Source: Clostridiales bacterium
Lineage (GTDB): Bacteria; Bacillota; Clostridia; Christensenellales; Aristaeellaceae
Reading direction: 5' to 3'
Length of the DNA: 64,000 nt
Assembly (NCBI GenBank): GCA_015056175.1
Contig: SVGT01000003.1
Location: 1 to 64,000 of the forward strand
Below, in pieces: positions 42,172 to 50,644 of this stretch (positions are counted from its first letter, which is position 1; every line of letters begins with the position of its first letter). The translations under genes and the position numbers were made by a program. The notes under the pieces are model-generated. The model was not told the DNA's origin and made no database searches. It saw only the letters and a list, made by a program, of their open reading frames with translations.

Positions 42172-43392
42172 TTACAGCACGTCCACAATGCGTTTGACCG
42201 CCTCGATGGTATTCTCTTTGGTATTGAAGGCCGTCAGGCGGAAATAGCCTTCGCCGGAGGGGCCAAAGCCCTCGCCGGGCGTGCCCACCACATGGGCCCG
42301 GGTCAGCAGCAGATCAAAGAAATCCCAGGATTTCATATCGCCGGGCGTTTTCATCCACACATAGGGAGAGTCCACGCCGCCAAATACCGTGCAGCCGGCC
42401 TTCTCCAGCCCTTCGCGGATGATGCGGGCGTTTTCCAGATAGGCGTCGATGGATTCCTGAATTTCCTTCTTGCCCTGCGGGGCGTACACGGCGGCGGCGG
42501 CCACCTGCACCGGGTAGCTGACGCCGTTGAACTTGGTGGAGGTGCGGCGCTGCCACAGCTTGTTGAGGGACACCTGCTTGCCCTCCGCATCGCCCGTCAG
42601 CTTCTTGGGGATCACCATATAGCCGCAGCGCACGCCGGTGAAGCCCGCCGTTTTGCTGAAGGAGCAGCACTCGATGGCACATTCGTCCGCGCCCTCCACC
42701 TCATAAATGCTGTGAGGCACCTGGGGCGTGGAGATGAAGGCCTTGTAGGCGCTGTCATACACGATGATGGCGTCATGCGCCCGCGCATAATCCACAAAGG
42801 GCTTGAGCTGTTCCCTGGTCAGCACCGTGCCGGTGGGGTTATTGGGGTAGCACAGGTAGATCACGTCCACATGGCCCTTGGGCACTTCGGGCACAAAGCC
42901 GTTTTCCGCGTTGCAGGGCAGATAGCACAACTTGCTCCACTTGCCGTCCTCATAATGGCCCAGACGGCCGGCCATGGCGTTGGAATCCACATACACGGGA
43001 TAGACGGGATCGGTGACGGCGATCACCGCGTCCGGGGAAAACAGCTCCTGCAGATTGCCCACGTCCGGCTTGGCGCCGTCGGAGATAAACACTTCCTCCA
43101 CGTCCAGGTTCACGCCGTAGGGCTTATAATCGTTTTCAATAATGGCGTTGATCAGAAATTCGTAGCCGTAGTCCGGGCCGTAGCCGCGGAAGCCCTCCGG
43201 GGTGCCCATGGCGGCGGCAGCCTTGGCCATTTCATCCGCCACATAGCGGGACAGGGGGCGGGTCACGTCGCCGATGCCCAGCTTCAAAATATCCGCATCG
43301 GGATGGGCGGCGGAATAGGTCTTCACGCGCTTGGCGATCTCCGCAAATAAATAGCCCGCGGGCAGGGCGGCAATATAAGGGTTCAGCTTCAT
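42172..43392 (-). CDS. dapL: LL-diaminopimelate aminotransferase
   Basis: 406 aa from the ATG at 43392 ([42 protein letters not shown]), preceded by GGAGGATATC. Class I/II aminotransferase with the [18 protein letters not shown] substrate segment, [10 protein letters not shown], and PLP lysine in [15 protein letters not shown]. It converts tetrahydrodipicolinate directly to LL-DAP with glutamate, bypassing succinyl or acetyl intermediates. dapF lies 207 bp upstream on the same strand but is separated by a terminator. Confidence 0.96.
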   Translation of the reverse strand: MKLNPYIAALPAGYLFAEIAKRVKTYSAAHPDADILKLGIGDVTRPLSRYVADEMAKAAAAMGTPEGFRGYGPDYGYEFLINAIIENDYKPYGVNLDVEEVFISDGAKPDVGNLQELFSPDAVIAVTDPVYPVYVDSNAMAGRLGHYEDGKWSKLCYLPCNAENGFVPEVPKGHVDVIYLCYPNNPTGTVLTREQLKPFVDYARAHDAIIVYDSAYKAFISTPQVPHSIYEVEGADECAIECCSFSKTAGFTGVRCGYMVIPKKLTGDAEGKQVSLNKLWQRRTSTKFNGVSYPVQVAAAAVYAPQGKKEIQESIDAYLENARIIREGLEKAGCTVFGGVDSPYVWMKTPGDMKSWDFFDLLLTRAHVVGTPGEGFGPSGEGYFRLTAFNTKENTIEAVKRIVDVL

Positions 43393-43513
43393 TTGATATC
43401 CTCCGAAAATAAACAAAAAATACGATTGCGAAATCAACCGCTTCCTTATTTTATCAGAGCCAGAAAAAATAACAACTGCCCTTTTGTATTCAAATTGCAC
43501 TAAAAAGATACAC

Positions 43514-43540
43514 AAAAAAACCAACGCCGGAGGGCGTTGG
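43514..43540 (-). terminator. Terminator after dapF
   Basis: Minus strand CCAACGCC-ctc-CGGCGTTGG followed by TTTTTTTG. Confidence 0.85.
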
Positions 43541-43599
43541 TCATCATACAATAAAAGCTGTAAAGCCGTGAACATGGAAGCCCCATTTTCACAAACGCA

Positions 43600-44436
43600 T
43601 CAGTCTCCCAGCCATTCTCCGTCAAACACGAAGGAGGCGGGGCCGGTCTGGTACACATGATTGTCTTCCGCGTTCCAGCACACGTTCAAATTGCCGCCGG
43701 TCAGCTTGATCTGCACCTCGCGGTCGCACAAACCGCTCAGCACCGAAGCCACCAGCGCAGCGCTTGCGCCCGTGCCGCAGGCCAGCGTTTCGCCGGCGCC
43801 GCGCTCCCACACGCGCATCTGCAGAATGTTCCTGTCAATGACGCGGACAAATTCCACATTGGTGCGGCGGGGGAACAGGGGATGATGCTCAATGATGGGG
43901 CCGATCTCCGGCACGTTGACCACTTCCGGATCCCGCACAAACAGAACGGCGTGGGGGTTGCCCATATTGACGCAGGTGATAAAGTAGGTCTGCCCCAGGA
44001 TCTGCAGCCGGTGCTTGAGCACCAGATCGCCCGTCAGCGTGGTGGGGATATTGCCGGGGTTCAGTTCGGGAGAGCCCATGTCGGCGGTCACGCTGTGCAC
44101 CTTGCCGTCCTCAACATGGAGGCGCAGCACCTTAAGACCGCCCTTGGTGGATACCGTCACCTCGGTCTTGTCCGTCATGCCCCGCTCGTACACATATTTG
44201 CCAATGCAGCGCAGGGCGTTGCCGCACATTTCGGCCTCGCTGCCGTCGCTGTTGAAGATGCGCATGCCAAAGTCCGCACTCTCGTTGGGCTCGATCAGCA
44301 CCAGGCCGTCCGCGCCCACGCCAAAATGCTGCTTGCTCATCACCAGCGCCAGACGGCTGGGATCGCGCACCACTTCTTCAAAGCAGTTCACATAGATGTA
44401 GTCGTTGCCAATGCCGTGCATCTTGGTAAAACGCAT
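43600..44436 (-). CDS. dapF: Diaminopimelate epimerase
   Basis: 278 aa. MRFTKMHGIGNDYIYVNCFEE is the standard start; the catalytic cysteines lie in EMCGNALRCIG and LACGTGASAAL. Converts LL-DAP to meso-DAP for peptidoglycan and for LysA. Follows argS by about 57 bp on the minus strand, possibly co-transcribed with it. Confidence 0.97.
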   Translation of the reverse strand: MRFTKMHGIGNDYIYVNCFEEVVRDPSRLALVMSKQHFGVGADGLVLIEPNESADFGMRIFNSDGSEAEMCGNALRCIGKYVYERGMTDKTEVTVSTKGGLKVLRLHVEDGKVHSVTADMGSPELNPGNIPTTLTGDLVLKHRLQILGQTYFITCVNMGNPHAVLFVRDPEVVNVPEIGPIIEHHPLFPRRTNVEFVRVIDRNILQMRVWERGAGETLACGTGASAALVASVLSGLCDREVQIKLTGGNLNVCWNAEDNHVYQTGPASFVFDGEWLGD

Positions 44437-44493
44437 GCAAGCATCCTCCTTTACAGGGTCGTCCTTACAGTATATGCTGTTCCTTGCAACAGG

Positions 44494-46206
44494 TTACATC
44501 CGCTCGGGCGCTTCCACGCCGATCAGGTACAGACCGGTCTTGATGACCGCCTTCACCGCGCGGGTCACTTCCACGCGGGCGGCCACTTCGCTCAGTTCGC
44601 CGTCCAGGATGCGGTGCTCGTAATAATACTTGTTATACGCCTTGGCGATCTCGGTGGTGGCGCGGGTGACGATGGAGGGTTCGTTGCGCAGGCAAGCTTC
44701 GCTGACCGCCTCGGGGAAGCGGGAGATGAGGCGCAGCAGGTGCTGGGCTTCATCATCGCACAGCGCCTTGTAATCGGGCGCAGGCAGGTTTTCGGGGGCC
44801 TTGCGCAGAATGCTGCCGCAGCGGGCGTGGGTGTACTGCACATAGGGGCCGGTTTCGCCGTCAAAGTTCAGTGCGCGATCCCACCAGAAGTCGATGTCCT
44901 TGATGCGGCTGTTCTGCAGCGTGGAATAGACCACGGCGCCGATGCCCACCTGACGGGCGGCTTCTTCCTTGTTTTCCAGGTTGGGGGATTTTTCTTTGAT
45001 GATATCCAGCGCCTTTTCCTGGGCGCGGGCGAGCAGATCCTCCAGATAGACCACATGGCCGCTGCGGGTAGCCAGCGTCTGGCCCTCGTAGGAGACCATG
45101 CCGAAGGCCACGTGGATCAGGCCGTCCTTAGCCCAATCGTAGCCCATCTTTTCCACCACCTTGAAGATCTGGCGGAAATGCAGGTCCTGCTGATAGGCCA
45201 CCACGTACAGGCACTTGTCAAAGTTGTAGGTATCCTTGCGGTAGAAGATGGCAGCCAGATCGCGGGTGGCGTAGATGGTGGTGCCGTCGCGCTTGATGAT
45301 CAGGCAGGGAGGCATTTTATCCTCCTCCAGGTTCACGATCAAAGCGCCCTCGGATTCCTCCAGCAGCCCCTTGTCGCGCAGTTCGTTCACCACGCGGTCG
45401 GTCTTGTCCACATAGAAGCTTTCGCCGGCGTAGCTGTCAAAGGTGACGCCCAGCTTTTCGTACACCTTCATGGCGTCGCGCAGGGTGACTTCCTTGAACC
45501 AGCGGAAGATGGAGAGGGCTTCCTCATCGCCGTCCTCGATCTTCTTGAACCAGGCGCGGCCTTCATCCTCCAGCGCGGGATCCTTTTCGCATTCCTCATG
45601 GAAGCGCACATACAGGCGGGTCATTTCCTCCACGCCGTGCTTTTCCACTTCTTCCTTCACGCCCCACTTTTTGTAGGCGCACACCATCTTGCCAAACTGG
45701 GTGCCCCAGTCGCCCAGATGGTTGATGCCCACCGTCTTCCAGCCCAGGAACTCGTAGATGCGCTTGAGGGCGTTGCCCAGCACCGTGGTGCTCAGATGGC
45801 CGATGTGGAAGCGCTTGGCGATGTTGATGGAGGAATAGTCCAGGCATACGGTCTTGCCGTTGCCCTCCTCACCGCTGCCCCACTTTTCAGGCGCGGCCAT
45901 TACAGCCTGCATAATATCGCGGGCAAAATTTTCTCGGTTGAAAAAGAAATTCAGATAACCGCCCACGCACTCCACGCGAGCCACTTCGGGGGCGTTGATA
46001 TTTTCCGCCAGCTTCTTTGCGATCATGGGCGGGCCCATGCGCAGCGCGCGGCTCAGCTTAAAGCAGGGAAAGGCAAAATCGCCCATTTCCCTTTCCGGCG
46101 GCACCTCCAGCAGCGCGCCGATATCCTCCGGCACGCCCTGTGCGCCGGGGTAGGCAGCTTCGATGGCATTCCGGACCAGTTCTGCAATGCTCAAACGCAT
46201 ATCCAT
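44494..46206 (-). CDS. argS: Arginyl-tRNA synthetase
   Basis: 570 aa, class I synthetase. N-terminal Add-1 domain (NAIEAAYPGAQGVPEDIGALLEVPPEREMGDFAFPCFKLS), HIGH-type motif FHIGHLSTTVLGNALKRIYEFLG with SSINIAKRFHIGH, catalytic region with DRALNFDGETGPYVQYTHARCGSIL, and a C-terminal anticodon-binding domain (PAPDYKALCDDEAQHLLRLI) ending GVEAPERM. Charges tRNA-Arg in the cytoplasm. No T-box leader was recognised in the short upstream region. Confidence 0.97.
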   Translation of the reverse strand: MDMRLSIAELVRNAIEAAYPGAQGVPEDIGALLEVPPEREMGDFAFPCFKLSRALRMGPPMIAKKLAENINAPEVARVECVGGYLNFFFNRENFARDIMQAVMAAPEKWGSGEEGNGKTVCLDYSSINIAKRFHIGHLSTTVLGNALKRIYEFLGWKTVGINHLGDWGTQFGKMVCAYKKWGVKEEVEKHGVEEMTRLYVRFHEECEKDPALEDEGRAWFKKIEDGDEEALSIFRWFKEVTLRDAMKVYEKLGVTFDSYAGESFYVDKTDRVVNELRDKGLLEESEGALIVNLEEDKMPPCLIIKRDGTTIYATRDLAAIFYRKDTYNFDKCLYVVAYQQDLHFRQIFKVVEKMGYDWAKDGLIHVAFGMVSYEGQTLATRSGHVVYLEDLLARAQEKALDIIKEKSPNLENKEEAARQVGIGAVVYSTLQNSRIKDIDFWWDRALNFDGETGPYVQYTHARCGSILRKAPENLPAPDYKALCDDEAQHLLRLISRFPEAVSEACLRNEPSIVTRATTEIAKAYNKYYYEHRILDGELSEVAARVEVTRAVKAVIKTGLYLIGVEAPERM

Positions 46207-46281
46207 ACGTTCATCCCATCCTTACAAACATAGAAATACATGGTAATATTACCACAGATATCGCCAACTTGCAAGTTTTCC

Positions 46282-46760
46282 TGGGACTGTTCGTGGGGGC
46301 TTCTCGCCCCCACACCCCGAGGCAGGGTATTGAATACCCTGCACCCTCAGTATTGGTCAAGCAATTCACCCTGTCAAACCATTTCCCAATGATACAGGAC
46401 TCGCCTGTGACCGCTCCGGGGTTTTCTCCGTGAACGGAGATTCATGGGGCTGTTCGTGGGGGCTTCTCGCCCCCACGCCCCGAGGCAGGGTATTGAATAC
46501 CCTGCACCCTCAGTATTGGACAAAAAAGATCATCCCATCCAGCAATTTCCCAATGATACAGGACTGCCTGCATGACCGCTCCGGGTTTTTCTCCGCACAC
46601 GGAGATTCATGGGGCTCCTCGCCCCCACACCCTGAGGCAGGGTATTGAATACCCTGCACCCTCAGTATTGGTCAGGCAATTCACCCTGTCAAACCATTTC
46701 CCAATGGCACAGGACAACCTGCATGACCACTCCGGGTTTTTCTCCGCACACGGAGAAAAA
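46282..46760. repeat. Three tandem long repeats
   Basis: Units start at 46282, 46445 and 46610 (periods 163 and 165 bp; the third is shorter). Each contains a GTGGGGGC/GCCCCCAC-type stem, the inverted repeat GCAGGGTATT-g-AATACCCTGC, a conserved CACCCTCAGTATTGG, AATTTCCCAATG-like text and CTCCG...CGGAG. Third unit lacks the first left stem arm. Confidence 0.85.
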
Positions 46761-46765
46761 CGAAA

Positions 46766-46822
46766 CATCATCACACCAAGGCAGGGAACGAATGCATTCG
46801 TTCCTGCTCTTGGTTGATGATG
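46766..46822. repeat. 57-bp near-perfect inverted repeat
   Basis: CATCATCA...CCAAG outer arms, with the central palindrome GGAACGAATGCATTCGTTCC, mirrored by CTTGG...TGATGATG. Directly adjoins the tandem repeats. Confidence 0.8.
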
Positions 46823-46976
46823 AAGGCGCAAAGCGCCGCCGGAGCGGTCTTACCATACTCGTCTTTCAACCACACAAAAAACCTCCCCTTTCAGGGAGGT
46901 CATATACGGTTGATTTGTCCCGCTGCATTCGGAAGCCAGCCGTTCTTTTCACATGGCTCATCGAATACTGCGAGGT

Positions 46977-47025
46977 CCAGGAGGCTCAGCCTCCTGGCAG
47001 GGGTGGAGGGGGCAGCGCCCCTCCC
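46977..47025. repeat. Double-hairpin element at 3' end of M42 gene
   Basis: CCAGGAGGCT-c-AGCCTCCTGG (46977-46997) then GGAGGGG...CCCCTCC. Ends directly at the stop codon of the minus-strand peptidase. Similar elements are familiar to me from gut clostridial genomes. Confidence 0.65.
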
Positions 47026-48015
47026 TTACAGCTCGGCGTTGACGAAGCCCTTCATGATCTCCAGCGCGCTGTCCATATCCCGCATGTCGATCACTTCGCA
47101 GGCGGAATGCACATAGCGGCAGGGGATGGAGATGGTGCAGGAGGGAATGCCGCCGCGGGTCTGCTGAATAGCGGCGCCGTCGGTACCGCCGTAGGGCAGC
47201 ACTTCGCGCTGGTAGGGGATCTTACCCTTTTCGGCCACGGCGATCAGCGCGTCACGCACCCAGGGGGTGGAGATCATGCTGCGGTCCATAAACTTGATGC
47301 CGGCGCCCTTGCCCAGCTTGATGTCGGGATACTTCACTTCGGGGGTATCGCCCCAGCCTGTCACGTCCACGCCGATGCCGATATCGGGGTTGACGGCGTA
47401 GGCCGCGGGACGGGCGCCGCGCATGCCCACTTCTTCCTGGGTGGAGAACACGGCCACGATGGTGTTGCGGGGGTTTTGTACCTGGATGAGCAGCTCGGCC
47501 AGCAGCGCGCAGGCGCAGCGGTCGTCCATGGCGGGCGCGGCCACGCGGTTGCTGCCCAGCATGACGGTATCGTTGGCAAACACGCACACGTCGCCCACGC
47601 TCACGCGCTTTTCGGCGTCTTCCTTATCCTCCGCGCCGATATCGATGAACATCTGGGCCATGCCGGGCGTATCCTTGGTAGGCTGGCACACGGCCACGCC
47701 GTGCACGCCGTTGCCAAACACCACATGGCGGGTATCCGTCATCTTGGTGCCCAGACCGCCCACGTTGGTCACGCGGAGGAAGCCGTCCTTTTCAATGGCG
47801 GTCACCACCATGCCGATGTGATCCATATGAGCGGAGAACATGATCTTCTTGCCGCCCTCCTGACCCTTCTTTTCGATGATCAGGTTGCCCATCACGTCCA
47901 CCTTGGCGTTATCCACCTTGCCGGCGACGATCTTCTTCACAGCTTCGGCCACCTGGGTTTCATTGCCGGTGGGGCCGTATACGGAAAGCAATGTTTTCAA
48001 AGTTTCAAGCAGCAT
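47026..48015 (-). CDS. M42-family aminopeptidase, copy 3 of operon
   Basis: 329 aa. Metal and catalytic motifs: SAHMDHIGMVV, APAMDDRCACALLAEL (bridging Asp), STQEEVGMRGARPAAY (general-base Glu pair), TGWGDTPE, and PYGGTDGAAIQQTRGGIPSCTISIPCRYVHS (final His ligand). Begins with LLETLKTLLSVYGPTGNE. Expected to form tetrahedral dodecamers trimming peptides from the N-terminus. Last of three tandem paralogs, 21 bp after the second. Confidence 0.95.
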   Translation of the reverse strand: MLLETLKTLLSVYGPTGNETQVAEAVKKIVAGKVDNAKVDVMGNLIIEKKGQEGGKKIMFSAHMDHIGMVVTAIEKDGFLRVTNVGGLGTKMTDTRHVVFGNGVHGVAVCQPTKDTPGMAQMFIDIGAEDKEDAEKRVSVGDVCVFANDTVMLGSNRVAAPAMDDRCACALLAELLIQVQNPRNTIVAVFSTQEEVGMRGARPAAYAVNPDIGIGVDVTGWGDTPEVKYPDIKLGKGAGIKFMDRSMISTPWVRDALIAVAEKGKIPYQREVLPYGGTDGAAIQQTRGGIPSCTISIPCRYVHSACEVIDMRDMDSALEIMKGFVNAEL

Positions 48016-48036
48016 AATGTACGTCCTTTCTTGGCC

Positions 48037-49047
48037 TTACAGGCTGTTGACCACATGGCGGGCCAGGGTCAGCTGGTCTTCCACGTCGCTGAGTTTCACA
48101 ACAGAGGAGGGGCCGTGGATATAGCGGCAGGGTACGCTGAGCACGCAGGTGGCCTTGGCGTCGGCGGTGGCCTGATAGGCAGAGGCGTCGTTGCCGCCGG
48201 TAGCCGCTTCCTTGATCTGGTAGTGGCAGCCGTTCTTTTCCGCGATATCGATCACGCTCTTGTACAGTTTCCGGGTCACGATGGAGCCGTTGTCCATAAA
48301 GCTGACGGCTACGCCCTTGCCCAGACGGCACACCTGAGATACCTCAGGCACATTGCCCATATCGCCGGCGGTGGTGCCTTCCAGCACCAGCACGGCGTCC
48401 GCCTTGGTATTGAAGGCGGCGGCACGGGCGCCGCGGCAGCCGATTTCTTCCTTCACCACAAAGGCGTAGGTCACGTCGTTCTGGGTGCTTTCCTGCAGCA
48501 GCTTGAGCATCACATAGCAGCCCACGCGGTCGTCCAGCGCCTTGCTCACCACGCAGCCGTCGCCGAACTTTTCATACTTGCTGTCAAAATAGATGTAGGT
48601 GCCTTCGGGCGCTGCGCCCAGCGCCTCATCCTTGCTCTGCGCGCCGATATCCACATACAGGTTGTCAAAATCCAGCACGCGCTGACGGTCCGCCGCGCTC
48701 TGCAGGTGGATGGCCATGGCGCCGATAACGCCCTTGACCTTCTCTTCGCCCACGGTCACATGCTTGCTGACGCATACGCGGGGGTCAATGCCGCCCACAG
48801 GCTGGATGCGAATCATGCCGTCCTCGGTGGCACCCACGGAAATGAAGGCCACTTCGTCCATATGGGCGTTGAGGATGATATGCTTGCGGCCGCTCTTCTT
48901 GACGCCCTTTTTGAAGGCGATCACGTTGCCGGCCTTGTCGATGCGCACGTCGTCGCACACCTTGGAGGCGGCTGCCATAATGGCGTTGCGCACCGCGCCC
49001 TCATCACCGGGCGCGCCGTTGAGTTCACACAGTTTGTTCAGTTCCAT
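48037..49047 (-). CDS. M42-family aminopeptidase, copy 2 of operon
   Basis: 336 aa from the ATG at 49047 (MELNKLCELNGAPGDEGAVRN), behind GGGAGGA; the track start is upstream of that site. Motifs: LNAHMDEVAFISV, SKALDDRVGCYVMLKLL, FVVKEEIGCRGARAAAF, and GGNDASAYQATADAKATCVLSVPCRYIHGPSS. The DEVAFI variant of the DExG metal motif differs from its neighbours and may shift specificity. Starts inside the end of the preceding gene (10-bp overlap), so coupled. Confidence 0.95.
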   Translation of the reverse strand: MELNKLCELNGAPGDEGAVRNAIMAAASKVCDDVRIDKAGNVIAFKKGVKKSGRKHIILNAHMDEVAFISVGATEDGMIRIQPVGGIDPRVCVSKHVTVGEEKVKGVIGAMAIHLQSAADRQRVLDFDNLYVDIGAQSKDEALGAAPEGTYIYFDSKYEKFGDGCVVSKALDDRVGCYVMLKLLQESTQNDVTYAFVVKEEIGCRGARAAAFNTKADAVLVLEGTTAGDMGNVPEVSQVCRLGKGVAVSFMDNGSIVTRKLYKSVIDIAEKNGCHYQIKEAATGGNDASAYQATADAKATCVLSVPCRYIHGPSSVVKLSDVEDQLTLARHVVNSL

Positions 49048-50078
49048 AGCTGTTCCTCCCACGTATCGTCAATGGCGCGGAGGTAATGCGCCAGCAGCCG
49101 CGCGCCTTCGGTGAGGGCGTGCATGTCAAAGGTTTCCACGTTGGTATGCATGTACTTGAGGGGCAATTCCAGCAGCACGCAGGGCACGCCACCGCGCACG
49201 ATGGACAGCCTGTCGGTATCCGTACCGGTGCCGCGGGTGGCGATGGCCTTCTGAATCTTGATGTTCTGCTCCTTTGCCACCTCGTCCAGCTTTTTGCGCA
49301 GGAAGGGATGGATGAAGGGGCCCTTGGTGGCCACCAGATCGGTGATCTCGTGGGTGCGGGCGGGAGACGCGCCGGGGGTATGGGCATGGCACACATCCAG
49401 CACCACCGCATAATCCGGATCCACCTCGTAGCCCGTGGTCCACGCGCCGATGCAGCCGATCTCCTCCTGACAGGAGGCCACAAAGTACACGTCGGCATCG
49501 CACTTCATATCCTTGAGCAGCTCCGCCGCCTTGAGCATGATGGCCACGCATGCGCGGTCATCCGCCGTCTTCATGGAGATGCGGCCGTTCTTCAGCTCCG
49601 TAAAGCGGTTTTCAAAGCACACCTTATCGCCCACGCTGACCACTTTGCGCACCTTTTCGGCGGGCATACCCAGATCCACAAACAGGGTATCCTGGAAGTT
49701 ATAGTTGCTCTGGCGATCCTTGGCAGACAAAAGATGGGGAGGCGTTGCGCCCACCACGCCCATGAGCAGCTTTTTGCCGTACACGCGCACGCGCATGCCG
49801 GGCAGCACGCGGGGATCCACGCCGCCCACGCTCTGCATACGCAGGCATCCGTCCTCTTCGATCTTGCTCACCATCATGCCGATCTCGTCCAGATGGGCAG
49901 ACAGCATCACCTTGGGGCCCTTGCCCTTGCGGCGGGCCACCACGCTGGCAAGCGGCGTGATATGCACCTCGTCCACATAGGGGCGGAAGGCGTCGGCGAT
50001 AAATTCCGCCGCCGGCAGCTCCATGCCCGTTACGCCGGGCTTACCCGCTGCTTCCCGCAGAAATTCTTCAATATTCAT
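49038..50078 (-). CDS. M42-family aminopeptidase, copy 1 of operon
   Basis: 346 aa from the ATG at 50078 (MNIEEFLREAAGKPGVTGMELPAAEFI), after AAGGAGC. Motifs: LSAHLDEIGMMVSK, MKTADDRACVAIMLKAAEL, VASCQEEIGCIGAWTTGY, DVCHAHTPGASPAR, and TGTDTDRLSIVRGGVPCVLLELPLKYMHTN. First gene of the tandem M42 operon, with a TATAAT promoter about 95 bp upstream. Together the three copies suggest enzymes of different N-terminal specificity, as with glutamyl, lysyl and other M42 members; specificities here are not readable. Confidence 0.95.
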   Translation of the reverse strand: MNIEEFLREAAGKPGVTGMELPAAEFIADAFRPYVDEVHITPLASVVARRKGKGPKVMLSAHLDEIGMMVSKIEEDGCLRMQSVGGVDPRVLPGMRVRVYGKKLLMGVVGATPPHLLSAKDRQSNYNFQDTLFVDLGMPAEKVRKVVSVGDKVCFENRFTELKNGRISMKTADDRACVAIMLKAAELLKDMKCDADVYFVASCQEEIGCIGAWTTGYEVDPDYAVVLDVCHAHTPGASPARTHEITDLVATKGPFIHPFLRKKLDEVAKEQNIKIQKAIATRGTGTDTDRLSIVRGGVPCVLLELPLKYMHTNVETFDMHALTEGARLLAHYLRAIDDTWEEQLWN

Positions 50079-50171
50079 AGAACGCTCCTTCCACAAAGTA
50101 TATTTGTACTTGACTTGAAATGGTGCCGTTCATGCCATGCACTTTGTGCGCGGCATGGTACAAGTACGTTC

Positions 50172-50199
50172 ATTATACCATACGCCCCAAGGGAAGCAA
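50172..50199 (-). promoter_or_regulatory. Promoter for M42 operon
   Basis: Minus strand TTGCTT, 16-bp spacer, TATAAT. The leader contains an inverted repeat GTACTTG...CAAGTAC around a CATGCC/GGCATG stem. Confidence 0.55.
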
Positions 50200-50211
50200 G
50201 CACAAAACAGC

Positions 50212-50240
50212 AAAAAAACACCCGTCCCGACACGGGACAG
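50212..50240 (-). terminator. Terminator after DUF3343 gene
   Basis: Minus strand CCTGTCCCG-tgt-CGGGACGGG followed by TGTTTTTTT. Confidence 0.8.
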
Positions 50241-50275
50241 GCAAAAGGCTTCCCTGTTTATTCCGCTGCGGCATG

Positions 50276-50542
50276 CTACATGACCGGCTGTACCAGCACC
50301 CGTCCGTTTACGTTTTCCACCCGGTAGATGCCAAGGTAAGTGCTCGTTTCCGCCTGGCTCAGGCGGCGGACGGCATTCAGATCCCTTTCATCAAACCGGA
50401 TGGACAAGCCGCAGCCCACCGCCACCGCACGCGGGGTGGATACGATCTGCGTGCGCACGCCCATGCGGCGCAATTGCCCGTCCACCCGGAGCACCGCCTG
50501 CCGCGAGCGGAACGATGCGATCATAAACCTTTCCGTATTCAT
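50276..50542 (-). CDS. DUF3343 protein (putative Se/S carrier-like)
   Basis: 88 aa, from the ATG at 50542 behind AAAGGGGG; in the track it is only the tail of a long shadow ORF. MNTERFMIASFRSRQAVLRVDGQLRR, TPRAVAVGCGLSIRFD and STYLGIYRVENVNG match the DUF3343 family, which is annotated as putative selenium or sulfur carrier because it occurs with cysteine desulfurases and YedF/SirA-like proteins. A conserved Cys lies in VGCGLS. Divergent from a cysteine desulfurase-like gene 102 bp away. Confidence 0.85.
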   Translation of the reverse strand: MNTERFMIASFRSRQAVLRVDGQLRRMGVRTQIVSTPRAVAVGCGLSIRFDERDLNAVRRLSQAETSTYLGIYRVENVNGRVLVQPVM

Positions 50543-50644
50543 CCATGACGCCCCCTTTGCTTCATGGTATGCAGGCGTCTGCACGCCCGTGCGGCATAGG
50601 CAGAGGGCTGATCGCATATCATGCACGGAAGGAGCGTGGGCGCG

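Larger units (their letters stand above)
46207..47025. other. Non-coding 0.8-kb repeat region between argS and M42 cluster
   Basis: No supported gene; track ORFs here are translations of repeats. Holds three tandem ~150-165-bp units (46282-46760), a long inverted repeat (46766-46822), an AACCTCCC-ctttca-GGGAGGT hairpin (46880-46900), and a double-hairpin element abutting the peptidase stop codon (46977-47026). Confidence 0.8.

Noticed and set aside
43657-46233. 858-aa plus-strand ORF
   Set aside because: Antisense of dapF and argS; no recognisable motif.
45000-46280. T-box leader for argS
   Set aside because: Less than 80 bp between argS and the repeats, and no AGGGUGG-type T-box text.
46282-46822. 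CRISPR array
   Set aside because: Only three units of ~160 bp without short conserved repeats and unique spacers; no cas genes in the window.
46140-46831. Several short ORFs with repeated PHTPRQGIEYPAPSVL-type text
   Set aside because: They are translations of the tandem non-coding repeats in several frames; no initiation signals.
46645-49086. 813-aa plus-strand ORF
   Set aside because: Starts in the repeat region and then is antisense to two M42 peptidases.
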